Below are positions 44,585-57,240 of a stretch of DNA of 64,000 nt, one piece after another (within the stretch, counting starts at the first letter, position 1; every line of letters begins with the position of its first letter). The stretch spans positions 69,424,039 through 69,488,038 of the forward strand of contig OY997593.1 in the NCBI GenBank assembly GCA_963921825.1, given 5' to 3'. Position numbers and translations under genes: made by a program. The notes beneath the pieces are model-generated. The model was not told where the DNA came from, did no database searches, and was given only the letters and a program-made list of their open reading frames with translations. The stretch is from Erodium maritimum (lineage: Eukaryota > Streptophyta > Magnoliopsida > Geraniales > Geraniaceae).

Positions 44585-45043
44585 CTGCTTTTAACCAATC
44601 CAATGCAGCCATCGGTCACGGAAAATACTCAGTAATGTTTATGTTGTTCCAATCAATTCACAGTTTCTATCAAGATTTTAGGTTGCTAACTGGTTTTGCT
44701 TTCATTTTTCGAATTTGGATTTGTAGACCATGTATAAGGGAAGAAATAAGAGGACAATAGAGTATTTTGCTATCAAGAGCATTGATAAATCGCACAGGAG
44801 CAAGGTTCTTCAGGAAGTAGGCTTCTATTACTGTTTCTGGAGTTTGATTAGTTTTGTATGTGTTGTTGTTGGATGAGGTACTTTCGATCCATTCATAAGT
44901 TTCTATGTTTGTTGAGTAAGCACGTCGGATTTATTTCATGTATGTTTGCAACTTAAAGTGGGTTTATATATTCTTTTTGTCAACAATTGGGGGACGGATT
45001 CTTCTTCCTTTGGATCATCCTAATGTTCTTAAGTTAAATACTC
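44585..45043 (+). pseudogene. RUNKEL/ULK4-like protein kinase 5' gene fragment
   Basis: Three exon-like pieces keep intron positions. 44600-44631 reads AAIGHGKYS (Gly-rich loop) with donor TCA|GTAATG. 44727-44816, after TTTGTAG, reads TMYKGRNKRTIEYFAIKSID and continues KSHRSKVLQE; AIKS holds the ATP-binding Lys. About 44993-45043 reads GRILLPLDHPNVLKLN and then loses the family. This matches the N-terminus of the RUNKEL kinase (microtubule-associated, needed for cytokinesis). There is no start Met, the third piece lacks a normal acceptor, and the remaining kinase domain is absent. It is therefore a genomic fragment, with introns, and not a retrocopy. Confidence 0.75.
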
Positions 45044-45900
45044 GTATCACAGGTTAGGTTGGTGGTGTACTTTTCCTCGGGAATTTTTAGAGATTTGGGG
45101 TTGTTAGTAAAATCAGGTCACCTGCAAAATAACCCCTAAAATCTCATTTCTGAATTCAAGCCCTAATCAAATTGAGCCCTAACCTTTCTAATTGTTAAGT
45201 CCTAATTTTCTTAGATCATATAGTTCAACTAACCATTTGATTCATGACCTAAAATTCCTAAAACAATTTTAATCCCCGCCTAATTTTCCAAGACAATTAT
45301 AATCCCCTATATAATAATTGAAATCAATAATAATTTATTTTTTCAAAGCAACAATCTCAATTGAACTATTACAAACCCAAATCCTAAACACTTTCATTTG
45401 AACCCTAAATTCTCAACTAACTTCATTTCCAACCAACAATTTCAACTATTACATTTCCAAAAATTGAACATTTTTTTTAACTAAACCCTACAATTATCCT
45501 TTTTTTCCAACAATTTCAGCTAAATCCCTACAATCCTTCATTCCAACGATTTCAATTAAACCTTAAAACGATTTGAGCCCTAAAGTTCCAACCAAACAAT
45601 TTGATTGAATCCCAAAATGTTCCCATCAATTGCAATTCCCTAACCTAATTGTAACCCTAATTATAACAACTCCAAATCATACATCTAACTTACAATCAAT
45701 CGATTCTAACAATGTAAGGTTTAACCGAAATCTTACCTTGTTGGAGAATAACTTGAGGAATACGGTGGACGGCGTAGACGGCGGTTGTCGGGCCGGAGGG
45801 CTCGACGGCTGGACGGCGGTGGCGGTGCTCGGCGTGCTCGGGAGTGGCTGGACGGCAGTGTAACATATATGAAGCTCCAGGCTGAATAGTCATATTTAGG
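45044..45900 (-). other. Orphan first exon and intron-like region
   Basis: On the minus strand a GC-rich exon-like block (45870-45740) ends at a strong donor (CCAACAAG|GTAAGATTTCGG). It is followed by 600 bases of intron-like sequence with many TTAGGG/CCCTAA-type words. No downstream coding exon was found. It may be the transcription start of a lost gene or of a mobile element that carries the neighbouring gene pieces. Confidence 0.35.
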
Positions 45901-45959
45901 TTCTACATATCTTGTTGGGCCTGTATTGGGCTATCCCAAGCAGGTAATGGCCCAACGAT

Positions 45960-46260
45960 TTTATACCATAAGAAATTTTGAATTTAAAGAATAAAAAAAT
46001 CCATTTCTTCATGTTTTTTTAAATTTCCTACTATTTGTATGGTATAAAGATGAAGAAAATTAACAATATGCAAATTTGGATTTTTTTTGTTTTTTGTTTT
46101 TTACTTTCTTAAAATCTAAATTGTAAGGTTAAAATCGTTATTTTTATACAAATTACGACAAAAAAACAAGTTCAATGTACTTTTATAGTTATCAAAGAGG
46201 AGGATCATAATAAGTTGCAAAAAGCTGAATAACTTAAGGGCAGTTTGTTTGCAATTATCC
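45960..46260. mobile_element. Truncated Mutator-like MITE
   Basis: The right end, read inverted (GGATAATTGCAAACAAACTG), matches the GGGATAATTGC family. The body has the usual TTGAACTTG and AACGATTTTAACC phrases, but the left terminal repeat is missing, so the copy is broken. It abuts the ferredoxin-NADP reductase fragment. Confidence 0.6.
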
Positions 46261-46289
46261 AACTTGAATCGAAAAGATGATTCTAATAC

Positions 46290-46516
<227 letters not shown>

Positions 46517-46598
46517 TTAGTGATAGTGCAATATTCCGGACTAAGTGATTCCGGCTGGAAAAAATTGGTGGTTGGCCAGTTCTTTAGAGGCAAAAAAA

Positions 46599-47041
46599 AA
46601 CCCAAAAGGGTAAACTACAAATGCATACCCTGAAGTTGTCACGTTTAACCGATGATTACCCTGAAGTTTAAAGTTAATTGATGCATACCCTGAAGTTACG
46701 AGTTGTAACTCAAAACCCCTCTGTTAGTTAAAATGACGAAAATACCCTCAACTACACTTCAATAATTATGTTAAAAAAATTATTTAAAAATTACCTTTGT
46801 TTTATATATATATATATATATATATTTACTTATTAAATGACTTCATTTTAATTTAAAAAATCACTTCATTTATATTTAAAAAAATCACTGAGGGTATTTT
46901 CGTCATTTTAACTGACATAAGGGGTTTTTAGTTACAAGTCGTAACTTCAGGATATGTATCAGTTAACTTTAAAATTCAAAGTAATCATCGGTTAAACATG
47001 TCAACTTCAGGATATGCATTTGTAGTTTACTCAAATCAAAA
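46599..47041. mobile_element. Mutator-like foldback MITE (425 bp) with TA microsatellite
   Basis: Element 46608-47032 starts GGGTAAACTACAAATGCATA and ends with its inverse. The arms of about 150 bases hold three CCTGAAGTT phrases each. Flanks AACCCAAAA and AAATCAAAA agree at 7 of 9. A (TA)n tract lies at 46803-46825. It is separated by only 15 bases from the next element. Confidence 0.8.
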
Positions 47042-48207
47042 TTTATAGGGAAAATTTCATTTTACCACCCTGTCAAACATTTAACTTCAGTTTCATACCC
47101 TGGCATAAATTTTTATCAGTTTCATACCCTGGCAAACTTTTAATTTCACTTTCATACCCAGCTGGGTAAAATGTCCAAAATACCCCTAACTATTACTCAA
47201 ATTTTCATCCCATGCCATTGCCTCAGAATTTGAAAAGAGGTGAAATGACAATAATACCCTTCATTGTTTAGGGTGTTAAACTGAAAATTTCAATAATTTT
47301 AAAACAAAATCAGTTTTTTTTATAAATTCAATTTTTAATTTCAAAAAATCAGATTTTAATTTTAAAAATACATAATTAAAAATTATATAAAAATATTTTT
47401 TTATTAAAAACAGTTTTAGTTTTTTAAAAAATTAATTTTATTTATTTAAAAAAAAAAACTGGAGCTCGCAGTCGTCTTCTCCAGTGTGGTCTCCGGCCAC
47501 CCAGCTCCGCCGGCGTCGTCCCCGACCCCTCCCACTTCGCCGGCGTCGTCCCCGACCCCTCTTACTTCGCCGGCGTCGTCCCCGACGTGGTTCAGATCTG
47601 GTTCGCGAGCGCCGGCGAAGTGTGAGGGCTCGGGGACGACGCCGGCAGAGCTGGGTGGGGTCGGGGACGGCGCCGGCGAAGTGGGAGGGCTCGGGGACGA
47701 CGCCGGCAGAGCTGGGTGGGGTCGGGGACGACGCCGGCGGAGCTGGGTGGCCGGAGAGGTGGCCGGAGAAGACGAAGTCGTGTCTTTTTTATTTATTTAA
47801 TAAAAATGATTTTTTATATAAAAAACTGTTTTTAATTAAAAAAATATTTTTATATAAAAAAAACTTTTTTTATGTATTTTTAAAATTAAAATCTAATTTT
47901 TTTGAAATTAAAAATTGAATTTATAAAAAAAATTGATTTTGTTTTAAAATTATTGAAATTTTCAGTTTAACACCCTAAATAATGAAGGGTATTATCGTCA
48001 TTTCACCTCTTTTCAAATTCCGAGGCAATGGCATGGGATGAAAATTTGAGTAATAGTTAGGGGTATTTTGGACATTTTACCCGGCTGGGTATGAAAGTGA
48101 AATTAAAAGTTTGTCAGGGTATGAAACTGATAAAAATTTATGTCATGGTATGAAACTGAAGTTAAATGTTTGACAGAGTAGTAAAATGAAATTTTTCCAA
48201 ATTTATA
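47039..48207. mobile_element. Large foldback Mutator-like element (1151 bp) with GC-rich core
   Basis: Element 47048-48198 runs from GGGAAAATTTCATTTTACCA to an inverted GGAAAAATTTCATTTTACTA, with a perfect 9-bp duplication AAATTTATA (47039-47047, 48199-48207). The AT-rich arms (about 410 bases each) lead into a GC-rich core (47461-47790) that is itself an inverted repeat of CGCCGGCGTCGTCCCCGAC units. The whole element could fold into one hairpin with a loop near 47610. Frames in the core are by-products of the repeat. Confidence 0.9.
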
Positions 48208-48815
48208 TTATAAAGATTGTGTTGTACGTTTTTGAAGATTCCTTGCTCGTACTCATTTTCCTATTATTAATAAAACATGTACTTTTTAAGTCCAAAAAAA
48301 ACCTCATCAGTGTAAAAGTAGTAGTAGGAAAAAGAGAAGTGTACACACCAATAGCACATGGAGACATCGAGGCTCTGCTCAACATAATAGCAACACACTT
48401 TCATCTCTGCCCCAAAACACATGACAAGGCAGACCATGAAAACAATACATCTTCGGGAAGTGTGTGTTTCAGAAAAATTAAATCCAACTATCAATCTTCC
48501 CCGAAGCACAAACCCATTTTCCAAGTAACTTCCCATTGAAACATTTTAATTATTGCTTCGGGAAATGTGTGTTTCACAAACAAAAAAATAGTTAAATTAT
48601 TCAAGTATCGATCTTCTCCAAAGCATGACCTATTTCGTCACTTTGCCAAAACCCCATTTTCTCAGCAACTTCGCATTCAAAGTTTTGAGTTATCGGTGAA
48701 GTGGTCACATGCATGAACAAACACGTATAGACATGATTAAACAATATTTAAACAATATTATAGCTTAATTATCCGTGTTCAATCACTTAATTATTCTTTT
48801 AGTGACGATCACGAG
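48208..48815. other. Uncharacterised DNA with a tandem 110-bp repeat
   Basis: A plus-strand frame here includes KREVYTPIAHGDIEALLNII, faintly like the start of wound-induced WUN1/SnoaL-like proteins, but it is too short and unsupported to call. At 48451-48680 a unit containing CTTCGGGAAGTGTGTGTTTCA and CCCATTTTC.CAG.AACTTC is present twice. Confidence 0.35.
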
Positions 48816-49640
48816 TAGGGATGGCAATGGGGCGGGACCCCAGTCCCCGTCCCCGTCCCGCGTTCCCGCTATTCTCCCCATCTCCGCGTTGACCCCGTCC
48901 TGCGGGGATGGGGCGGGAAACGAGAATTTTATTCCCCGTCTCATTCTCGTCCCGCGGGGGATTTTATTCGCTACCTCATCCTAATTACCCGAAAAATGCA
49001 CATTTTAAATGACAACTCTCAATCCATAATTTTAAATAATAAGCGTAGTCAACCCATAATTTAAAACACCATACATATAAAATAAACATCATGACGATGA
49101 CATACATGTCTCATAATAAAAAATTGTCTTAACAAAATATCTTATAACATAACTTAAAGTTCTCAACTTGACTTCATAATGATATAAATAGAATCAGCAC
49201 GTTGAACTTGAAGCAACTTTATTCATCATGAGACTCTGAAATAAGCAACAATCACTATTTGACATATTCCAACTAAATTTTCTATATTTTAGATATAAAA
49301 TATAAATAAAAATATATCAAATGTAAAAACAAGGATGTTGTGTCCATCAAACTTTTTTACATGCATAGAAATCAAATATTTAACAAAAAAAACAAAAACA
49401 AATGTGTTATGTGTATATTATTAAAATTTTATTTTAAAACTAATAGTGCGGGGAGCGGGGCGGGGTTCCCCGCGGGATGGGGACTGCTTACCCCGTCCCC
49501 GCCCCTTCCCCGTCAAAATCCCCATTTAATTCCCCGTATCCCGTCCCGTTTAAAGAATCCCCGTCCCAAATTTGTCCCTCACGGGGCGGGGACGGGGATC
49601 CCCGCGGGGAATGGGGCGTTTTTCCGTCCCTAATCACGAG
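48808..49640. mobile_element. Non-autonomous hAT element (817 bp), perfect 8-bp duplication
   Basis: Element 48816-49632 starts TAGGGATGGCAATGGGGCGG and ends CCGTCCCTA. The duplication ATCACGAG is identical at 48808-48815 and 49633-49640. Subterminal regions hold many GGGG/CCCC clusters (CCCCGTCCCCG), typical of this widespread plant hAT family. No transposase frame. Confidence 0.93.
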
Positions 49641-49682
49641 TGATTAAAGTGTGATTAAGACATATAGAAAGCAAAGTAAATT

Positions 49683-51438
49683 ACAATATTATATCGTATG
49701 AGAAACATGAGAGTCTCTTCTCTCTCGTCTTCACGGTTTCATCGGAGTTCCAAAGTTCATGGGCTCTTGACGGAGGTGACAACGGCTTTGGGGTCGATAG
49801 TGATGACGTTGAATCACGTGTTGACAATTTCAGAAGGCTCGATGAAGGCTTCTGTTGCTTCGGAGAAGCGTTCCAAGTTTACGACCCGAAAGACAAAGGA
49901 GAAGAGGCGTGAAACGGAGTCGGTCCCCGTTTCGGATCATGTTCTTGTTCGTCGTGTCAAACGGAAGAGGAGGCGAGCTCAAGTCGCAGTACCTGCTGGT
50001 TCAGCTGATGCGGCAGGATCTGAGGCTACTGCTTCACGTACTAAGTCGGAGTTAGTTCTCCGGGTTGGTACGGAGTCGCAAAAGATCTCTGATTTGCACC
50101 CGGTATCAAAGGTCGTTCGTCGGCATCGGGCAGGGAGGAATGGCAGGTTCGTTGAACGATTGGACGAGGTTTTTGTGAACAACTTACCGTTCGAATCATC
50201 GGAAGAATGGACTCGAAATGTGTTTATTCCTTTTGGTACGATCGTATCCATTAGCGTTCCCAAACGACCGAGTAGAAGCACTCGATATTTCGGTTTTGTT
50301 CGTTTCGATTCCCAAGTTGCAGCAGCTAAAGCAATCGAGGTCTTAAACGGGTTTAAGATCGATGGCTACACGTTATTTGTTGCCACGACTTGGCATCGTC
50401 GGACTGATATTACCCGCCGGCCGGAGCTGGAGACGTTTCGAAACGGACGGTAGCCTCTGTTTCTGATTTTCAGAAACAGAGTCGCTCTGGGATGGATGTG
50501 CGCGGTTCGCTGGAGAAGAATGATGCAGAGGAGGACTTGTATCACTCCGTGGACTCGCCGGATTTGGCAATCGCCGTTCACCTGGATCCGAAGGCTGTTC
50601 TCTCAGACGAGTTTGAATTTTCTGGTAACGATGTGATTTCTCCGGATATCGCGTTGCTGAATGATTCCAACGATTATGGGAATTCAGACAATCCCGGAGA
50701 TCGTGTGTTGATGGAGGATGGCGCACTTCAAGCTGGAAATTGCACCTGTGATTCCGGAGATCGCGATGACTGTGGAACTCGCGAATCAGGAGATCGCGTT
50801 GCCAATCCTGACTGCTCTGGAGAAGATGCCTGTCGTGATTTAGCTGGGCTTGGGCTCAAGCCGGCCCAAGTTTCTGCCTGTCAATTGGGGAAGGGCTTGG
50901 GGCTGGGCTTGCTGTGGGCCCAACCCAGGCTGGTTCTGATCCTCAGCTGCTCTTGGATGTTCCAAGCTCTGTTTCGATTGAAACGCAGGTGCCATCTCCG
51001 TGGAAAGATGCACTTACGAAGCGAGTGAGTCGTCCACCTAGGCATTTAACGAATGTTTATACCTTGACGTGTAAGCCAAAAATCTCTGATCGGGAAAGAT
51101 TTGTTCGTCCCGTCAATATTTGGAACCAGGTTGAACAAGGGCGACTAGGAAAAGGAAAATCTCAAGTCGTAGCTTCGTCTCAGGGACCCGACGCATGGAT
51201 GCAAATTCGTGAGTTGGCTGCTAAGAAGAAGGAAGCATCGACTCGTGTCTAGTGGAGTTTTCTTTTCTTTGTCTGTTTTCTTTGTTTCCTATTTTCTTTT
51301 CGGGTTAGGCAAGTTGTTAGCCTTTGGCTCCCCCAGGATGAGCCCTCTGTAATCGTTGGTTTTTACCTTGGTTCTTCTTGAATCCAGGCGTTCTCTAATA
51401 AATTTTCGAGCTTATAAAAAAAACAATATTATATCGTA
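49683..51438 (+). mobile_element. RRM-LINE-derived retroposon with 16-bp target duplication
   Basis: ACAATATTATATCGTA occurs at 49683-49698 and 51423-51438. The 1.72-kb insert ends in TTATAAAAAAAA on the plus strand, showing target-primed insertion. It contains an ORF1-type coding region directly followed by a 3' UTR; endonuclease, RT and RNase H are absent. Because LINEs truncate from the 5' end, having only ORF1 plus the 3' end implies an internally deleted, non-autonomous LINE or retroposition of such a transcript. Confidence 0.88.
49707..51252 (+). pseudogene. LINE ORF1 with RNA recognition motif, frameshifted
   Basis: Three overlapping frames follow one another: to 50453, then about 50430-51028, then to 51252. 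This shows two frameshifts. The first contains basic stretches (RRVKRKRRRAQ) and an RRM: RNP2 VFVNNLPF (residues 158-165 counted from 49698) and RNP1 RYFGFVRF (196-203). A tail RTDITRRPELETFRNGR follows. The second part is acidic, rich in SGDR/PGDR phrases. The third includes SRPPRHLTNVYTLTCKP and ends KKKEASTRV. RRM-bearing ORF1s are known from plant LINEs (for example the BNR family of beet), where ORF1 binds the element RNA. The upstream ATG at 49698 uses a base of the target duplication, so 49707 is the first internal Met. Confidence 0.8.
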
Positions 51439-52892
51439 CGTATTCTTCTCGAACCATAAAAAAAATAATAGTTCTGCTCTTGTTTTGAAGGCAAGATTAT
51501 ATTTATCATACTCATTCAACGTCATTTAATGTTTAAATAAATACGACATCATATACATGTAATTTTTGAAATATAAAGAGATATTTATAAAAATAAACTT
51601 TTTATAACATTTTGTCTCAAATACAGAATCGTTATTATGATATTTGTTTTCACATATATATTTAGCTGAAGGTCAAAACTCATGTAGATATTACTTTCAT
51701 TTATTTTCGAATAAAAAGTATTAGCTAAATAAGTGGTTATTTGAGATACATACCCATTTTTCATATAATTTTTTGTCTTAGAAAAATTAAACGGATAAAT
51801 ATCTAGGATCTAACTTGCTACCAAGTATATACGTAAAAAAACAAAAATCACTACGTGTCAGCTTTTAGCTACTGACCTTTCACTGGATATAGTTTTTTAC
51901 TTACCACAAATATAAATCTCTTAAAACCCATATAATGGTATAAATAAATCACATAAAAATACAAAGCTAAAATATAAATTCGTATAATTATAAAACTGAA
52001 ATTTTGACCTTATTTTTTTGTGATTATCGCATATCTATGTTTTATTCTAAAGAAGTTTTTATACTTAGGTTTATCACATATCTAAAACCCATGAGGATAT
52101 TTGCAGTGAGGTGTGGTGGATATGGATCAATAAGAATACATGCATGTATGCAATAAATACATACATTTTATTGCGTGATAGTGTTGTTGATATAAAAGTC
52201 GTTAAAACTCATTATTTATCTATTAAATGATCCATCATTCATTATCTAAATTGTCATTTAGGGTTGAACGTTTTGATTATTTCAAAACCCTTCTAATTTA
52301 AGTTGTTGTTTAGAGTTTTCGATAACGAGTTCATGATTTCGAACTCAACAAACGAGTGTTGTACTTAAATTATTGAACAATTTATATATCTATTGTTCAT
52401 CCGGTAAATTTGAAAACAAAATCAAAGACGATTCGTACCGTCTATAGATGTTCTAACGTGGAGATCACATGAGCATGATCATTTGAGTTTTAATTATTTA
52501 CCTTTTTATTTTCACTTTTTTTAATGTTCACTTTTGATTTTGGTGGGTGGTTATAGAAAAGTGCATGAACTTGTGAGCAATAATGGAGCTAATATTGAAG
52601 ATAAAGATGGGAAGAAAGTGCATGGCATCTACTCCCATATTTCTACCTCTTCAAGCTTAGGTTTTAAGACTTTCTTTTTTCCCTTTTCCTAAAGTTGGGA
52701 TTTCATTCAATGGAATCCAATACATATCACCAGATGTCAATTTTACTATTAAAAGAACAATAATATTAAATGTTACGAGTTTATAGAACAAATGAAAAAT
52801 AGTCAGAAAAATCATTAAACTGAATCCATCGTAAAAACATTTTAAATCTGAAAGAAATATGATTTATAAAAAATCTTTTGTAGTAAAAAGTA
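51439..52892. other. Gene-free AT-rich DNA
   Basis: I see no gene, inverted repeat or tail-bearing insertion here. Confidence 0.5.
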
Positions 52893-53885
52893 AGAACTTT
52901 TTTTTCTGAAGAAGAACTTGTATTATTACGCAAGGTCCAAAATCACAAGACCCTGAATGGGTCCTGGTACACTACAATTCAAATCAGAATTTATCAAAAC
53001 CTGCGCATTACAAGACAACTCGTGTGCCACTTTATTTCCTTCCCGCCGAACATGTCCAACTCGAAAGCCCGGAATCTCCTGCAGAAGATGTTTACAATCA
53101 TCAATGATTCCTCCAATCGGGGCCAATATTTGCTCCAAATTAGAAACCGCTAGCACCACATTAAGACAATCAGTCTCCACAGTCCCTTGCTCCCATCCTT
53201 TGTCTCTTATCCATCTCAAAGCTTCTCTCAAAGTAAGAGTCTCCACCGTTTCAGGTTCTCTAATCCCCGGGAATAAACAACATTTCCACCCTGCAACCAC
53301 CCCGAGCCCATCCCTGCAAACAATTCCCCCACCTCATCCATCTCCTCCTCCCGTGGCTCCGTCCACATTCACCTTCCACTGTCCCAAAGGTGGACATTGC
53401 CACTTGATTTGAGACCCTACTGCTCCTCTTTGCCCTGAGACATCAGTTGCCTGAGCCTCTTTCCACCCTGCATAAAAATTGGAAGCAGATCGCAGGATAG
53501 CCTCCCCTGAACTCACCTTCCCATCTCATACCCTTTTGTTCCGAGCTCTCCATATTTCCCAACAAACAACTGCTAGAAAAGCAGCCTTTCCCGAATCCCC
53601 ACCACCCCATTTTAATTTCAGGCTCTCCATAACCGAATCTGCCACCCCTATCTGGATATCTGGCACCTTACTCCAAACTTCAACTGCTTTAACACAAGAG
53701 AAAAGCACATGCACACCTGTCTCCTCCTCTCCGCAGTAAAGACATCATGCAGGAACATTCACTCTCTTCTGCCTAAGATTGAAGGCCACAGGTAACACTT
53801 CCGAAGCCCCTCGCCAAATGAAATGTTGTACTTTGGGAGGGACTTTTAACCTCCAAACATCCCTCCAAAAAGGGTCTGTTCCACC
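52893..53885 (-). mobile_element. LINE 3' end: zf-RVT and RNase H domains (broken)
   Basis: The minus strand reads a zf-RVT region (FWRDVWRLKVPPKVQHFIWR at about 53880-53820, then HVLFSCVKAVEVW) and a type-I RNase H. The RNase H has NVDGA (first Asp), LTLREALRW (Glu), VETDCLNVV (Asp) and VRREGNKVAHEL. The frame stops at 52926. A 3' tail follows with an A-run at 52902-52893 on the minus strand. These are the C-terminal domains of plant L1-type LINE ORF2. Stops and shifts separate the pieces, and endonuclease and RT are missing. The right side is cut by a Copia-type LTR end at 53886. No target duplication was matched. Confidence 0.75.
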
Positions 53886-55540
53886 TGTTGGGTCTCGAGG
53901 TAGGGTTGGAGATGAACCAACTCGCAGCGGAAAATCAATGAAAACCAAGAGACGATTAAACCATGAAACAACTAACAAAGAATGGATTCACAAGAGAAAA
54001 ATTCAACATTATTTCTTACCAAAACAAGAACACCGGTTAACGAATGATTGGCTTGAGTCTCCAAGACGCCTACGTATCCACATGGGAATCAAAGCCACGT
54101 AGTTCTTCTCTTTGAGGACTCAAGAACACAAAAATGGAGGTGGAAACTAGCCAAACCCGAAATGGCCATGGAAGAGGGAGACAAAATGTGTTTCCTATTC
54201 TTGTCTTGTGTTTGTTATGTTGAAAAAAGATGACTTAAACATAACAAAACCCATACTTGTCCAACTAAAGGCATGGGACAAGTATGGTGTCAAGTAAGGT
54301 GTAAATAGGACAAAGTATGGCAAAACAAGATTGGGTTAGGTGGTGAATCACCAACACCTTAATCCTTGTCTTGCTTACTTAGTACTAATTAATCAAGACT
54401 TGATTAATTAGTTGCATGGGCCTTGGTTGCATGGGCCTTTCATGGGCCTCTTGGAACATGGCCCGTGGCCATTTCCAACGAGGTCCCGTGATTCGCTCAT
54501 CGCCTCCAAGCCTTCCATATCGGAAATGTCCAACACTATCCGACGCGATCAATCCCAAGACTCCAAGCCTTGTCTCGATCCGTAAAGTCCTATTCACTTA
54601 CAGGCACATGACCCAAAACCCAGTTTTGGTCATGTCCCGAGACAACTCCCTTTTGGCCATTCTCCATAAATGTGTCAATGAGTTTCATCCTCCGATGTGA
54701 CCCTTAGGTTTATGCATGTCAATAGATCAACGTAAAATCCCATTTTGCTTGATCCTATTTAAGTGGCAACTAACGAGACTTTAGTATTGCCTGACACTGC
54801 ATAGCGAATCGACCCTGTCGATTCTAACCTTTCCGTCGTCCCTGTCATTATCCTTTTATCTCCGATATCCTGATTGAGATAAGGCATAGTGATCCACCAT
54901 GACTTCATTGTCACCTCCGGATACACCATGACTTCATTGTCACCTCCGGATACCATATCTTGGAGGTGGAAGATTGATCCTTTCAAATCGCCTTGGACCT
55001 TCCGGAATTGTAACAGGAATTGGTTCTTACTCTACGACAATCTCTGGCTCCTTTCTACTGGGTTGCCAATTGGTTTAGACAGATCTGTACCATCCTTAAT
55101 TTCTTTGAGATGCACAGTCCTCCCAATGACGTCTTTGGAAACAAAACTCCTTTTCCATAAAGACCCCAGCCCATGCGACGAACACCATGTTCTCACTGGG
55201 ATTGTAGAAGTAGTATCCCCTTGTTGCTTTGGGATACCACACGAAGGTGTATATCTCAGATCTTGGTTCGAGCTTAGTCGAAACCAAATGTTTCACATAA
55301 GCCTCACAACCACAAATCTCAGATCTTGCATCCGATGTTCCACACGAAGTGGAAGAAGAGTACCGTGCCAGATGTTGGTGGGACCACTTCCACCTTACGT
55401 CCAATGGGGTGGTGTTGGTAGCTGACCGCCCACTGGACCACGAACTCCTCATTGATCGAGGAAACAGTGATTGTATTTCCAGTTGTTGACCGAAATACCC
55501 CATTGGGTCGTGTAGAGCCATCTGACTCCATGTCATGTTC
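53886..55540 (-). mobile_element. Fragment of a Ty1/Copia element (LTR end and integrase C-region)
   Basis: TGTTGGGTCTCGAGG at 53886 looks like a Copia LTR edge. At 55330-55100 on the minus strand a frame reads CGCEAYVKHLVSTKLEPRSE and YYFYNPSENMVFVAWAGVF, the conserved region after the Copia integrase core. Direct repeats of ACCATGACTTCATTGTCACC lie at 54896-54955. RT and RNase H are absent, so the element is internally deleted. It differs in sequence from the Copia element at the right edge. LTR limits are not resolved. Confidence 0.55.
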
Positions 55541-57240
55541 CTCCCTCGCTGGTCGATTCTATCGTGTTGGTAGAGAGGATGTGGCTAAATTCCAAACGGC
55601 ATCCAAAAACTCCTCCGCAGGAATACTCAAGAAAGAATGAGGATGACCCTTGGGATAAGGAAAATGAGTTTGAGGGACTCTTCCTTGGAATGAGGGTTCC
55701 CTTGGTGAGCCCGTCCAATTCTTCGTGACAAAAGTAGTTGGTCTCATGCCTTTGGGTACCGGGACGGAAGATTATGTATGACAGAGAAAGTCAATCTCGA
55801 TCCACTAGGGAGGTCTCCTCTATCAAAACCTTCATGTTTCCCTTTCGGTCCACTAGTCTCGGGTCCATCGGGGTCAAGTTAGGGATCGATTGCTTGGATG
55901 ATCCCGCTAAGTAAGCTGAGTTCATGCTCGGTGCCCATCTCCCATGACGGTACCGAGATCTGGCTGATCTTTGGTCCACGGTAGAGCGAAGAGAAGGTCT
56001 CATGTTTCCCCCAACCAAAGGACAAGACGATAACAAGTGTCCCGCACAACTGTACACAAAGAAATGATCTAGAAGTCATTCATATGATATAAGCAAAAGG
56101 GTTTGTACCTGAGACTTAGTAAGTCTAAATCATAGTTGGTTCTACAATGGTAGGCGGACATCAACCCGGATCCTGATCCTCAAAAAATCTCTCCAACACA
56201 TGTCATCTATGTCGTCGACAACCGCCATAAAACCCTAAACACACTTCCCAGCCCGGAAATTGGCGCCTTTATTCTAAGCTCATACTAGAAGGTTAGAGAC
56301 TTGGGCCCATACCGAGAAGTGCGTAAACACCATGCCTCAGGGCCTAATTAGGGGCCTCTGCTACGTGAAAAGCACGAGAGACCATCTAAACGCCACAGGT
56401 TCCTCGGTCAGAACTCATACTATCTCACTTGATGTATAGAAGAAAAACACAACCGCCCCATCCTCTAGGGGACGAGCTTCCACATTTTGTAGCTACCAAA
56501 GGTGGTAGATCTAGTCCACTAGAGTCTTGCAGAAGAATGTCTTCGTAGACATTACCCTAACTGCCAAAGCACGGGCAAAGTTTGGGCCCCTACCACAGAT
56601 ATTTGATGGAGGACCCAATATCTCATTGATGTTGAGCCCCCCCAAACGCGATCCTAGCTTCCCCATATCCGGATGTCCAATAGTCTCCATTCGGATCGAG
56701 GTCCTTTCTTGGGTTAATGATCTGATGGCATCCTTCTCGGCCTCGGACCTCCCAAACTCGGTTCATGGATGGGGAAAGGCCTCCGACCTTCAATGCCCCA
56801 ATTAGGGCCCGACTTTTAATGGTCCCGCACTCGGAGGCCCCCACGACTGGCCCACCATGGATTGTCTCATGATTCAGGCCCATCAGGCCCTTTCTTTTTT
56901 CTCCAACAGCATGCCCAACCCGCCTCAGCCCATAATTCCCTATAGACTTCCTCACATGTTATGGGAACTCTGGGGGAGCTATCTGAGTACAAGTTCCTCC
57001 AGCTTGGAGTAGTCTCTATTGCAGTCATTTCTTCTCCGGCCATCTATGATCCGGTCTTCTTGCCTGTTGCGATTCCACCGGGTAAAGATCCCATTTGCAC
57101 TAGCTCCCTCCTGATTGGAACTCCAGGAAGGCAACCCCTCCGCCAACCATCAGTTTTATATCCCCTTCCTCAAATAACTCCTTCACCATCGAGCCATAAA
57201 AGAGGAGCCCAATAGAGAGAGGACGGAGGTCGTGTTTATC
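55541..57240. mobile_element. Decayed repeat-like sequence, class uncertain
   Basis: GC-moderate sequence with only short broken frames on both strands, Pro/Ser/Gly-rich as in degraded retroelement ORF1 regions. No domain or end was recognised. Confidence 0.3.

Noticed and set aside
47484-47918. Arg/Pro-rich overlapping frames on the plus strand
   Set aside because: They arise from the palindromic GC-rich core of a foldback element and have no domain.
48186-48539. Frame with KREVYTPIAHGDIEALLN resembling wound-induced proteins
   Set aside because: The similarity is one short stretch, the frame begins in a MITE end, and no further exons were found.
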